Assembly: GCA_905215655.1 (NCBI GenBank)
Contig: CAJMQT010000097.1
Span: 1 to 7,247 of the forward strand
Length of the DNA stretch: 7,247 nucleotides
Direction of reading: 5' to 3'
From: an uncultured bacterium
GTDB lineage: Bacteria > Bacteroidota > Bacteroidia > Bacteroidales > Bacteroidaceae
A model generated the notes under the pieces. That model saw nothing but the letters and a program-made list of their open reading frames with translations. It was not told the origin of the DNA and did no database searches. Positions 1 through 6,788 of the stretch are shown here, one piece after another (position 1 is the first letter of the stretch; each line of letters starts with the position of its first letter). Both the position numbers and the translations under genes were made by a program.

Positions 1-278
1 TACCTTTATATCAAGAAAAAGCAGCATTTTTTACTTTTAAGACATGCTTCGGGCATAAAACCGATGATTAATTGTGCCGGGACAATATGTCGATGAAAAG
101 TTGTTTTTGATGACATGGTGTCTTGGACGTTTTTCCGTTTAACGTCGCTCAGATGTCGTCGGCGTGGAGAAAGCCGTCAAATGAGCGAAAAATTGCAAAA
201 TTCCAGCGGTTTTGCGAACGCCTTGTAAATCAGCGGCTTACGTCTTTTTGTAAGATTGTCGGTGGCATACGTAATTGC

Positions 279-337
279 AAAAGGCGGTCTTTTAGACGGT
301 AAAAGGCGGTCTTTTACAACGCAAGAGACCGCCGTTT
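279..337. repeat. Left 15-mer array, three units at 22-bp period
   Basis: Two exact copies of AAAAGGCGGTCTTTT occur at 279-293 and 301-315. A third, inverted copy with two mismatches (AAGAGACCGCCGTTT) is at 323-337. Start-to-start distance is 22 bp both times, so the spacers are 7 bp. Units 2 and 3 can pair as a hairpin around the spacer ACAACGC. The 15-mer is itself nearly palindromic: AAAAG pairs with CTTTT and only a G/T pair breaks the symmetry next to the centre. A weak further unit may lie at 345-359 (9 of 15 bases). The same 15-mer recurs at the right end of the window. The role is unknown. Confidence 0.85.
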
Positions 338-469
338 GTATGGTAACAGGTATGTTTTTACGGCTGTTTTTGATGTTTTCGGGTATGAAAATGAGATAGT
401 TTTGGTTAACAAATGCTAATTTGCGGTGCATTGTTAAACAACTTTTAAATTTTGCGTATGCCTGCTTGT

Positions 470-487
470 TCTATTTTATAAAATAGA
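470..487. repeat. 18-bp perfect palindrome
   Basis: TCTATTTTATAAAATAGA reads the same on both strands with no loop. It consists almost wholly of A and T. It could be a binding site for a dimeric regulator or a weak hairpin. It lies about 210 bases upstream of the gene start at 696, so a link to that gene is only inferred. Confidence 0.6.
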
Positions 488-558
488 TTTGTCCTGACTT
501 TTTACTTTCCGTTTTGACACTTTGGACGGTTTTTAAGTGTGTTGACAGCAATGTGTCA

Positions 559-660
559 CGTCTTATGTATATATAAAAAACTAAAATAACGATTATCTCA
601 TGCAACAAACATGGCTGATTGTACGTCTTATAATTAAAAGACGTCTGAAAATAAGACATA
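559..660 (+). promoter_or_regulatory. Possible regulatory leader with repeated CGTCTTAT boxes
   Basis: CGTCTTAT occurs at 559-566 and 624-631, and the inverse core ATAAGAC at 651-657. The second copy is one arm of an inverted repeat: ACGTCTT at 623-629, an 8-base loop, and AAGACGT at 638-644. The first copy follows TTGACA (542-547) and precedes an AT-rich run, TATGTATATATA. No TAnnTTTG box is present, so the downstream gene may use an alternative sigma factor or an activator. That reading is inference; the boxes could also be chance in AT-rich DNA. Confidence 0.3.
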
Positions 661-695
661 TAATAACGACAACTAAAAATAAGGATACAACGATT

Positions 696-1163
696 ATGAA
701 AAAGCTGATAATGCTCATTGTTGCCGCGACATTAAGTCTGCATGGTTTGGCTGCTAATATCGACGAAGTGTTCACCAAAATAAAGAATACTGTGAAAGTG
801 GAGGAGCTGAGGTTTGATGCCGACATGATGAAAGCGATGGCGGGAGATAAATCTGAGACGGCGAAAGAGTTTGTCAACTCGCTTAAAGAGCTTCATTTGC
901 TTGCGCTCGATAATCCGTCGGACGCCGACCGTAATGCTTTTAAAAGTGCTATAGCCGAACTGGATACCACCGGTTACAAGGTGCTTATGGATGAGGCGGA
1001 CACCCATGAAAGGGTGAAGATGATTGTACTCGCCGTTGAAGGTAAAGTTAAAGAATTTATTATCACCATTGACAAAGACGAAAATAATGTGCTGATGCGC
1101 GTGTTGTGCGATCTTGACGAACCGCAAATGGACAAGCTGTGGAAACTTCTGAATATCAAATGA
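696..1163 (+). CDS. Secreted DUF4252-type protein
   Basis: The product is a 155-residue exported protein of unknown function. Residues 1-20 form a signal peptide: a Lys pair, a hydrophobic stretch LIMLIVAATL, and likely cleavage around GLAA. There is no lipobox Cys, so it should be released to the periplasm or beyond rather than lipidated. The mature part resembles DUF4252: an N-terminal helical region (about 21-88), then a GYKVLM segment and beta strands (about 93-140, including VKMIVLAVEGKVKEFIITI), then a C-terminal helix. The frame is open from an ATG at 600, but I chose 696 because the signal peptide begins there and the upstream 32 residues are Arg/Lys/Thr-rich with no signal character. 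The gene stands alone, convergent with the operon to its right. From general knowledge, DUF4252 genes in this phylum often lie near ECF sigma factor genes; none is visible here. The family call is from sequence pattern only. Confidence 0.75.
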   Translation: MKKLIMLIVAATLSLHGLAANIDEVFTKIKNTVKVEELRFDADMMKAMAGDKSETAKEFVNSLKELHLLALDNPSDADRNAFKSAIAELDTTGYKVLMDEADTHERVKMIVLAVEGKVKEFIITIDKDENNVLMRVLCDLDEPQMDKLWKLLNIK

Positions 1164-1238
1164 TGGGCGAGTACCATGATAAAGGAATAAGATTTGAAGA
1201 GTATTCCGAGACTTGATTTATTTGTTTTCATAAATAAA

Positions 1239-1268
1239 AAGCGCCGAACTTCTGCAAGTTCGGCGCTT
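1239..1268 (-). terminator. Strong intrinsic terminator between convergent genes
   Basis: AAGCGCCGAACTT (1239-1251) pairs perfectly with AAGTTCGGCGCTT (1256-1268) around a CTGC loop, giving a 13-bp GC-rich stem. Read leftward, the stem runs into TTTTTATTTATG, a good U-tract, so it should end the leftward operon. Read rightward it is followed by ATTCGTTATT, a poorer tract, so it may also stop the gene ending at 1163 but less efficiently. Confidence 0.9.
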
Positions 1269-1352
1269 ATTCGTTATTCGGATTTCTTCCGATTAATACT
1301 TTTTCAACAAGAAAGAGCCTTTCTTTTCAGCTCTCTCTTGCCTTAGAGTGTA

Positions 1353-3026
1353 TTATTTTATGATTACGGTAGAACCGAAAGTCAAGGTGAAGTCGTCTAT
1401 CAACACGTCTGCACCGGGATTTTTCGAGTTCATTATTACCAGACAATATGTTCCGTCTGACGGAATGCTGAATGTATGAGAAACTTTCATCCACTCGGTA
1501 TTCGTTATTCCGTTAGTGTAACTTTCCGCATAAACATAAGATCCTACTTTACCGCTTGTGACAGGAACAAAACCGGGACGTACCGATCCTCCTGTTGATG
1601 TTGCAGCCTTGACGTAGAATTCCATGGTGTATTCTCCGGCTTTCAGCTCAATCTCTTTGTATGAGAGACGTTTGTTTGCTGCTGTCGTTCCACCTACTTT
1701 TACAGAGTATTTGCCGCCGTGAGCGTCGGTGCTCTGTGTGAGAGTTGCGTTGCCTGCGGTAGAAGATGTGGTCCAGTTGTTAGGTTCTCCGCTTACCCAA
1801 GTTTCGAAGTCTCCGTTCGCCGCGGTAAGGTCACCTTCGTTACCACCGGTTGAACCTCCTGCCTCACCGGCTTTTACAGACAGGCTCTTAACCTCCCATG
1901 TCGACGAGAAACTTTCGTTACATGTATGGCGCAAAGCTATTACGACTTTACTTCCGATATAAGCAGCCGGGATGTTTACTACCTTGTTCTTGAATGTAAA
2001 TGAAGTGTTCAGACCTTCTGTGTCATATTCCAGAAGTTCCCAAGTTGCGGTAGCGGGGTTGCCGTTATAGTTCTTGCTGATAAGAATTGAGTTGTTCTGG
2101 TTAACGTCTCCCTTTTCATAATTAACAGCTTGGTTGATTTCAATATGAGCTTTGTCCGTACCGGTGATGTTGATTTCAGGACTTACAAGATAAGTTACGC
2201 CGGCTCTGTTTTCTTTCTTGCCGTCGCCATCGAAGTCTTGATAACCTGTAATCATGGCACTTGAAAAGTCGTTGTACCATTTCAGTTCGCCGCTCGTTGA
2301 AATAGAAGTGAAGTTTCCTAATGATGATGCAAAGTTCTGATCAAGGAAAACGCCTTCCGGAAGTTCGGGATCTCCACCGGGATTTCCTGACTCTTCCACT
2401 TCTCCTTCCTGTATGCTCAGGCTCTTAACCTCCCATGTTGATGAGAAACTTTCGTTACAAGTGTGGCGTAAAGCTATTACGACTTTGCTTCCTATGTAAG
2501 CGGCGGGGATGTTTACGCTCTTTGTAACGAACGTAAAGTTGTTGCCCATACCTTCGGTGTCATATTTTAGGATTTCCCATGTTGCGGTGTTAACGTCGCC
2601 GTTGTAATCCTTGCTTATGAGAACAGAGTTGTTGTCGTTGATGTCTCCTCTCTCATAATTGATGGCATGCTCGATTGTGATGTATGCCTTTGTAGCGGTT
2701 GTAAGATCCACTTCCGGACCAACGAGGTATGTTACTCCGGCTTGATTTTCTTTCTTACCGTCGCCATCGAAGTCTTTATAACCTGTGATCATGGCGCTTG
2801 AAAAGTCATTGACCCAAGAAAGTGTACCGCTTGCAGATACGGATGTAAAATCTCCTAGCGAAGTGGCGAACGACTGATCGAGATACATTCCTTCGGGAAG
2901 TTCCGGCTTTTCGTTGCCTCCTCCGTTGTTGTTCGGGTCGTCGTAAGGCATGGGTACGTCTTCACAACTTGTGAAAGTGAATGCCGCCATAGCGAGGGCA
3001 AGCACTGAATATAATATCTTTTTCAT
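1353..3026 (-). CDS. Lipoprotein with two tandem choice-of-anchor J-like domains
   Basis: The product is a 557-residue surface lipoprotein. Residues 1-20 are an SPII signal peptide ending in the lipobox TFTSC, with Cys21 as the lipidation site. Glu22 and Asp23 follow, like the acidic export signal that sends Bacteroidota lipoproteins to the cell surface. A Gly/Asn-rich linker (about 31-40) leads to two near-copies of one domain, residues 42-206 and 221-385, offset by exactly 179 residues. Each has the pattern of choice-of-anchor J (cleaved-adhesin-like) beta-sandwich domains: an N-terminal LDQxFAxSLGxFTS, a closing WEVKSLS, and a DFDGDGKKEN loop that resembles a calcium-binding loop. After another Gly-rich linker, residues about 398-557 (NGDFETW near the start, DVLIDDFTL near the end) look like a carbohydrate-binding or galactose-binding-like jelly roll. 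No catalytic motif is seen; a binding or adhesin role is inferred. It is the last gene of the operon, and an A-rich leader precedes the ATG. Confidence 0.82.
   Translation of the reverse strand: MKKILYSVLALAMAAFTFTSCEDVPMPYDDPNNNGGGNEKPELPEGMYLDQSFATSLGDFTSVSASGTLSWVNDFSSAMITGYKDFDGDGKKENQAGVTYLVGPEVDLTTATKAYITIEHAINYERGDINDNNSVLISKDYNGDVNTATWEILKYDTEGMGNNFTFVTKSVNIPAAYIGSKVVIALRHTCNESFSSTWEVKSLSIQEGEVEESGNPGGDPELPEGVFLDQNFASSLGNFTSISTSGELKWYNDFSSAMITGYQDFDGDGKKENRAGVTYLVSPEINITGTDKAHIEINQAVNYEKGDVNQNNSILISKNYNGNPATATWELLEYDTEGLNTSFTFKNKVVNIPAAYIGSKVVIALRHTCNESFSSTWEVKSLSVKAGEAGGSTGGNEGDLTAANGDFETWVSGEPNNWTTSSTAGNATLTQSTDAHGGKYSVKVGGTTAANKRLSYKEIELKAGEYTMEFYVKAATSTGGSVRPGFVPVTSGKVGSYVYAESYTNGITNTEWMKVSHTFSIPSDGTYCLVIMNSKNPGADVLIDDFTLTFGSTVIIK
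1872..2366 (-). repeat. Internal duplication, copy 2 (residues 221-385)
   Basis: This is the second copy of the duplicated domain. Its C-terminal 34 residues before the linker (350-383) match residues 171-204 of copy 1 exactly, while the matching DNA differs at about ten silent positions. The protein block is therefore conserved despite nucleotide drift. Confidence 0.88.
2409..2903 (-). repeat. Internal duplication, copy 1 (residues 42-206)
   Basis: This is the first of two in-frame tandem domain copies in the lipoprotein gene. By hand alignment without gaps, about 121 of 165 residues match copy 2 (roughly 73 percent). The DNA period is 537 bp. Confidence 0.88.
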
Positions 3027-3066
3027 ATTATTCTTTTTTTGTTTGTTCGTTTATCGAGTATGTTTC

Positions 3067-3927
3067 TTAGTCTAATTCCACTACGTCTTTCTCGTCGCGG
3101 ATGATTATTTCCCAGCTGTCTTTGAAGCGTTTTACAATTCCGGTGATGTTGCATTTGCCCTGAGGAAGGGTCTTTGCGGCGAAGTCACTATACGGAGAGT
3201 TGTAAATCATGATAGAGTTTCCTTTGAATTCGTTGAAGTACCAGCTTACGGAAACAGGGTTTTCAACATTCGGGTCGGCATAAACCGAGTTCGGCTTGAC
3301 GTTACGTATTGTGACGTTCTTTATCGTTCCGAGCTTGCCCGAGTCTTCAAAGAGATCCCAATTTGTTGTAGACTGTGTTGCGCCGTCTGCGAAAACTTCC
3401 GGCTCTACGGGCTTGTCTGTGCCTGTGATCTTGAAGTGTTTCTGCCAAGTCATACGGCTCATGCGTCCTACGTATGTTTTTCCGTTCTTGTCTTGGGTGG
3501 GCATTCCAATTTCGGCCTGCAAGCCGTAATTGCCTATGTAAAGGTCTTTCAGACTGATAAGTATCTCTGTTCCAACTGGCAGATAACCGTAAATGCCACC
3601 TTGTCCTACGGCAATGATGATGGCGCCGGTCTCGTCCTGAACGGGCACTTCGCTGTAAATGTTGCCCGAGTTGTCAGAACCTGTCACCACACCTTTTATC
3701 TTTATGTCTTCCGAAATCAGCTCATAAGAATATTGTGTGAGAATGTTTGACTTATATCGGTCTTTCAGTTCCTTTATGGTGATAACGTTCTCTTCCTTCA
3801 AATCGTTGTTGCCGTATGGCGCGGTGTCTCCCGTCGGGTCGTTCCAGTCGTCGTCCATGCAGGAAGTCAGTGAGAAGCCGGAGACGAGGACGCTCATTAT
3901 CAATGTTAAATATTTAATGTGTTTCAT
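3067..3927 (-). CDS. DUF5689 lipoprotein with OB-fold-like domains
   Basis: The product is a 286-residue lipoprotein. Residues 1-22 are an SPII signal peptide with lipobox LTSC and Cys23 as the anchor. MDDDWND follows, an acidic stretch consistent with export to the outer face of the outer membrane. Residues about 46-165 fit DUF5689: ITIKELKDRY, then IKIKGVVTGSD, the VQDETGAIIIAV strands and PVGTEILISLKDLYIG, which together suggest a five-stranded OB-like barrel. A second related barrel is likely at about 195-286, ending in ITGIVKRFKDSWEIIIRD. OB folds usually bind nucleic acid or oligosaccharide, but no ligand residue can be named here. The gene starts 12 bp after the receptor stop, so it is probably cotranscribed and works with the receptor. 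A substrate-capturing lipoprotein standing where SusD would be is one inference; a structural partner is another. Confidence 0.8.
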   Translation of the reverse strand: MKHIKYLTLIMSVLVSGFSLTSCMDDDWNDPTGDTAPYGNNDLKEENVITIKELKDRYKSNILTQYSYELISEDIKIKGVVTGSDNSGNIYSEVPVQDETGAIIIAVGQGGIYGYLPVGTEILISLKDLYIGNYGLQAEIGMPTQDKNGKTYVGRMSRMTWQKHFKITGTDKPVEPEVFADGATQSTTNWDLFEDSGKLGTIKNVTIRNVKPNSVYADPNVENPVSVSWYFNEFKGNSIMIYNSPYSDFAAKTLPQGKCNITGIVKRFKDSWEIIIRDEKDVVELD

Positions 3928-3939
3928 TGTCGTGAGAGT

Positions 3940-6501
3940 TTAAAATTTGTATGCGATGTTCAACATTCCGTTGGTACCGTAGGCATAGAACTTGAACGGA
4001 TTGTTCGAAAATCTGTATGCGCGATATGTACTTCCGCTTGAATTGAGGGTATAGTCAGAGCGGCTTTGCTCAAATCCGCCGGTCGTGATGTTGCGGTTGT
4101 TCAGAATGTTTGTCACCATAAGGTTGATTGAAAGCGAACCGTGTTTCAGGTAAATGCTGCGACCGATAGATCCGTCTAACATAAATCCGCCGTGTCCTTT
4201 CTCCTGTGCCAATGCAGAGGGCAGTATCTCGTCGGTGTTCTGATCGTAAATCTTTTCTCCGGCAGCACTTCTCTTTGCCAACGTACTTTCGTAACGATAG
4301 CTCGGCGAGTAACTGAGGTAGATGCGGTCGTAATAGTTGCAGTTAAGGTCGATAAACCAACCGTGGCTGTGATAGCTCAGTCCGAGGCTTGCGACGGTGA
4401 GCGGTGTGCCTGCCTCGCGCATGTTCTTATTGTAGATTACCTCGTCTGTGTATTCGCCGCTGGTTGACTTCATGTAACGGACGCGGTTGTTGTTGGCAAT
4501 CTTTGCGTCGCTGATTGTTCCGATAAGGTTGATGTCGAATGCGCTTGTTACCTTGAATTTCAATCCTGCCTCCACGCCGTAGAAGTTTTTGGTCATGCCT
4601 GTCAGCGAGACGTATGAGAAGGAGTTGATATCATCGTAATAATAGTTCTGCCAGTCGCTTACGTTGGTCAGGTGGCTGTAATAAGCGTTGATGTTGGCGT
4701 GCAGCCATGAAGTGAGCAACTGATAACCGAGGTCAGCGCTGAATACACGCTCGTTTTTGAGGTTGAGCACGTAGTCGTTGTTGATTTCGGGAGATGCGAA
4801 GGCGTTCTTAGCCTGCGGTGCGCGGTGCTCGTATCCGATACCGAATGTCAGCGTATTTCCCTTTCCAAGGTTGATGTTAGAGCCGAACTTTACGCCTCCG
4901 TCGATGAATTCAGCGGTCTTGCTCTTGCCGTAAGAGTTATCGGCTGCGAGTCCGTTACGCATCTTTCCTTCGCGTTGCATTGTCGTGTATCCGAGTTTTG
5001 CTGCGACGGTGTACTGTAAGATGCCGAACTTCTCGCTGTAACTTGTCCAAAGTTTGGCGTTGTTGACGAAGATGTTGTAGTTGTATCCGAACTTGTCATC
5101 TTTCTTAATTACTGCGTTCGGATGGTTCAGGTCATACTGTATCTTGTCAGAGTTTGCGTCGTAAGTGCCGAGGGCGTAGGTATTTATATTATGTATCTGC
5201 GTCGCTCCGAGCAGGTCTTCCATCGTCTGATAGTGCATGCCTTTGTTTGATGCGCCAATGATACCGATGTTTAAGTTCTTGTTTTTGTCCAGCTGCTTGT
5301 TGAGCGTTGATGCGAATGTAAGCGTCAGGGCGTCGTTGTGTTTTGCCTGAATGTAATACATTGCGTCAGCTCCATCTGCCGCTGCGTTGCGGTTTGAGTA
5401 GTACAGACGGTCCCAATTAATCTGTCGGTTGGCTTTTGACGATGTCCAGTACTCGTATGCCGTGTTCCAGTCGGCAAGGCATTGTTCCGTGCGGTAACGA
5501 GTGTCGTTCTCGTCCCAGATGTCATAGTAGCTGCTGGGCAGATTTTTCCAGTAGTTGGGATGCGGGTTGTCAGTATTGTTGTAGTTGAGCTTTGTGCTCT
5601 TATACATTGAGTATTTGCCCATGAGTGATGTCGTCAACTTGGTGTTGTCGTCAATCTTCCAGTCCCATGTCAACAGCGCTGTCGGTGCGAAGTCGTTGAC
5701 CACGCGCGAGTTACGTTTCTTGCCGTTCTGGTATCCCCAGTAAGGGTTGTAGTATCTGTCGTTGGCGAGCCAGTAAGCCTCGTCTGTCGCCACGCCCTGT
5801 GACGCGCGCTCCGTGGGGTTGCCCCATGTGGAGAGCGAGAGCGAGTGACGCCCGTCTCCGAACACCTTTTGCACGGCGAGGAAGTATGAAAGCGAGTTGT
5901 AGAACGTGCCTTCAACGTATCCCTCGTTAGCCCAGCGGTAGGTGACGTTGCCCGAGAAAGCCCAACCTTTGCTGTTGAGACCCGAGTTGAAAGTGTACAT
6001 TCCGCGCAGGGTATAGTTGCGGTTTGCGCCGCTCAGGGTTATCCTGTGTCCTGTCGCCATAGCCGCCGGGCGGAAGTTATAGTTGTTGGAGCCGCCCATT
6101 CCGGACATTGCGAACATGTTTCCCTCGAACGGCAATGAGAATTCCATGTTACGTGTCTGCTGGTTCAGACCGCCAACGAGCGAGTAGCGGAACTGTCCTG
6201 ACTCCATGTCGTTCATCGGAACACCGTTGATGTAGATCTCGTTGTACTTCTGGTCGAACGCGCGGTAGCGGAAACGTACCGGCGAGAACAGGAAGCCAAC
6301 TTCGCTGGCGTAGATGTTTGAGTTGGAGTTAACGATTGTCACGTTCTGCGACATGTCGTCGTCTTCTCCCAACTGCGCCTCCGTGAACGTGAATGCCGAC
6401 TCGCTCAAGACGGCACCCCTTGTCCCCAAAGAATCGCTTTGAGCATAACTCAAAGTCGAAAAGCATAGGGCGATCACTGCAATTTTCAGCTTTTTTTGCA
6501 T
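3940..6501 (-). CDS. TonB-dependent receptor-type outer-membrane protein
   Basis: The product is an 853-residue outer-membrane protein. Residues 1-20 form an SPI signal peptide cleaved after SYA. Residues about 30-150 resemble a TonB receptor plug: FSPVRFRYRAF, then YINGVPMNDMESG, then a Gly-rich MSGMGGSNNYNFRP segment. The rest is a beta-barrel of alternating aromatic strands, with NPYWGYQNGKKRNSRV near 252-266, ending in LNIAYKF, the terminal Phe expected for BAM-dependent insertion. It is shorter than typical SusC proteins of about 1000 residues and lacks the N-terminal carboxypeptidase-regulatory-like domain and an STN domain; I cannot point to a clear TonB box. It probably imports or binds a ligand at the surface together with the two lipoproteins encoded downstream. 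The ATG at 6501 fits the signal peptide and lies about 26 bases below the predicted transcription start. No SusD gene follows, so I do not call it SusC. Confidence 0.85.
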   Translation of the reverse strand: MQKKLKIAVIALCFSTLSYAQSDSLGTRGAVLSESAFTFTEAQLGEDDDMSQNVTIVNSNSNIYASEVGFLFSPVRFRYRAFDQKYNEIYINGVPMNDMESGQFRYSLVGGLNQQTRNMEFSLPFEGNMFAMSGMGGSNNYNFRPAAMATGHRITLSGANRNYTLRGMYTFNSGLNSKGWAFSGNVTYRWANEGYVEGTFYNSLSYFLAVQKVFGDGRHSLSLSTWGNPTERASQGVATDEAYWLANDRYYNPYWGYQNGKKRNSRVVNDFAPTALLTWDWKIDDNTKLTTSLMGKYSMYKSTKLNYNNTDNPHPNYWKNLPSSYYDIWDENDTRYRTEQCLADWNTAYEYWTSSKANRQINWDRLYYSNRNAAADGADAMYYIQAKHNDALTLTFASTLNKQLDKNKNLNIGIIGASNKGMHYQTMEDLLGATQIHNINTYALGTYDANSDKIQYDLNHPNAVIKKDDKFGYNYNIFVNNAKLWTSYSEKFGILQYTVAAKLGYTTMQREGKMRNGLAADNSYGKSKTAEFIDGGVKFGSNINLGKGNTLTFGIGYEHRAPQAKNAFASPEINNDYVLNLKNERVFSADLGYQLLTSWLHANINAYYSHLTNVSDWQNYYYDDINSFSYVSLTGMTKNFYGVEAGLKFKVTSAFDINLIGTISDAKIANNNRVRYMKSTSGEYTDEVIYNKNMREAGTPLTVASLGLSYHSHGWFIDLNCNYYDRIYLSYSPSYRYESTLAKRSAAGEKIYDQNTDEILPSALAQEKGHGGFMLDGSIGRSIYLKHGSLSINLMVTNILNNRNITTGGFEQSRSDYTLNSSGSTYRAYRFSNNPFKFYAYGTNGMLNIAYKF

Positions 6502-6533
6502 AATTGTGTTTTTTATTAGTAAACGAATTGGTA

Positions 6534-6564
6534 CAAAGGTACGTCAATTTGTAATAAAAACAAA
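6534..6564 (-). promoter_or_regulatory. Consensus Bacteroidota promoter of the receptor operon
   Basis: On the minus strand a TTTG (-33 box, 6561-6564) and TACCTTTG (-7 box, 6534-6541) are separated by exactly 19 bases, matching the known TTTG / TAnnTTTG housekeeping promoter. The transcription start should fall near 6527, giving a leader of about 26 bases before the ATG at 6501. That leader is A-rich and has no Shine-Dalgarno site. Confidence 0.88.
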
Positions 6565-6788
6565 GAAAAATATCAGATTATTTACGTCTCGGGCTTATTT
6601 TAAATGTAGTTTAGCCGATTTGAAACATGTTTTTAATAATTCAAGGCTTTTTACATAGATTAACTTTTGTGATAATCCGTTTCCTTTACAATTGAAATTC
6701 GCAAAGTAGAAAACGGTAAAGACGGAAATGGTGTTTTGGAGCAACGGGAATGCCTGTTTTATGGTCTGAAAATAGCATTTCCGGCGGC

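Larger units (their letters stand above)
1..695. other. Left intergenic region and leader of the DUF4252-type gene
   Basis: I see no convincing gene here. Short reading frames on the minus strand (177-431 and 471-659) run through repeats and have no signal peptide, domain or plausible start. The region holds a small hairpin at 195-215 (GCAAAA, 9-base loop, TTTTGC), a 15-mer repeat array at 279-337, an 18-bp palindrome at 470-487, and copies of CGTCTTAT at 559-566 and 624-631. A TAGTTTTG at 397-404 matches the Bacteroidota -7 box but has no TTTG at the right distance, and it lies about 290 bases from the next gene. No consensus promoter directly precedes the gene at 696. Confidence 0.6.
1239..6564 (-). 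other. Three-gene leftward operon (receptor, DUF5689, anchor-J lipoprotein)
   Basis: One promoter (6534-6564) precedes the receptor gene. Gaps between genes are 12 bp (3928-3939) and 40 bp (3027-3066), with no hairpin or consensus promoter in either, and a strong terminator follows the last gene. The three products are all envelope proteins: one outer-membrane barrel and two lipoproteins. This supports one transcript and a shared cell-surface role. No SusD-like gene, hydrolase, nuclease or sigma/anti-sigma pair lies within the unit. Confidence 0.8.

Noticed and set aside
397..404. TAGTTTTG as a promoter -7 box
   Set aside because: No TTTG lies about 19 bases upstream (nearest spacings are 16 for TTTC and 24 for TTTG), and no gene begins nearby.
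177..431. 84-codon minus-strand frame
   Set aside because: It crosses the 15-mer array; the product is repeat-derived with no signal, domain or promoter.
600..695. Upstream ATG at 600 as the start of the DUF4252-type gene
   Set aside because: It would bury the signal peptide behind 32 basic residues and would translate the repeat boxes; the ATG at 696 gives a normal exported protein.
732..1127. 131-codon frame antisense to the DUF4252-type gene
   Set aside because: His/Phe-rich shadow of a well-supported gene on the other strand, with no promoter or start context.
3940..6501. SusC of a SusC/SusD pair
   Set aside because: No SusD follows, the N-terminal extension is missing, and the next genes belong to other families.
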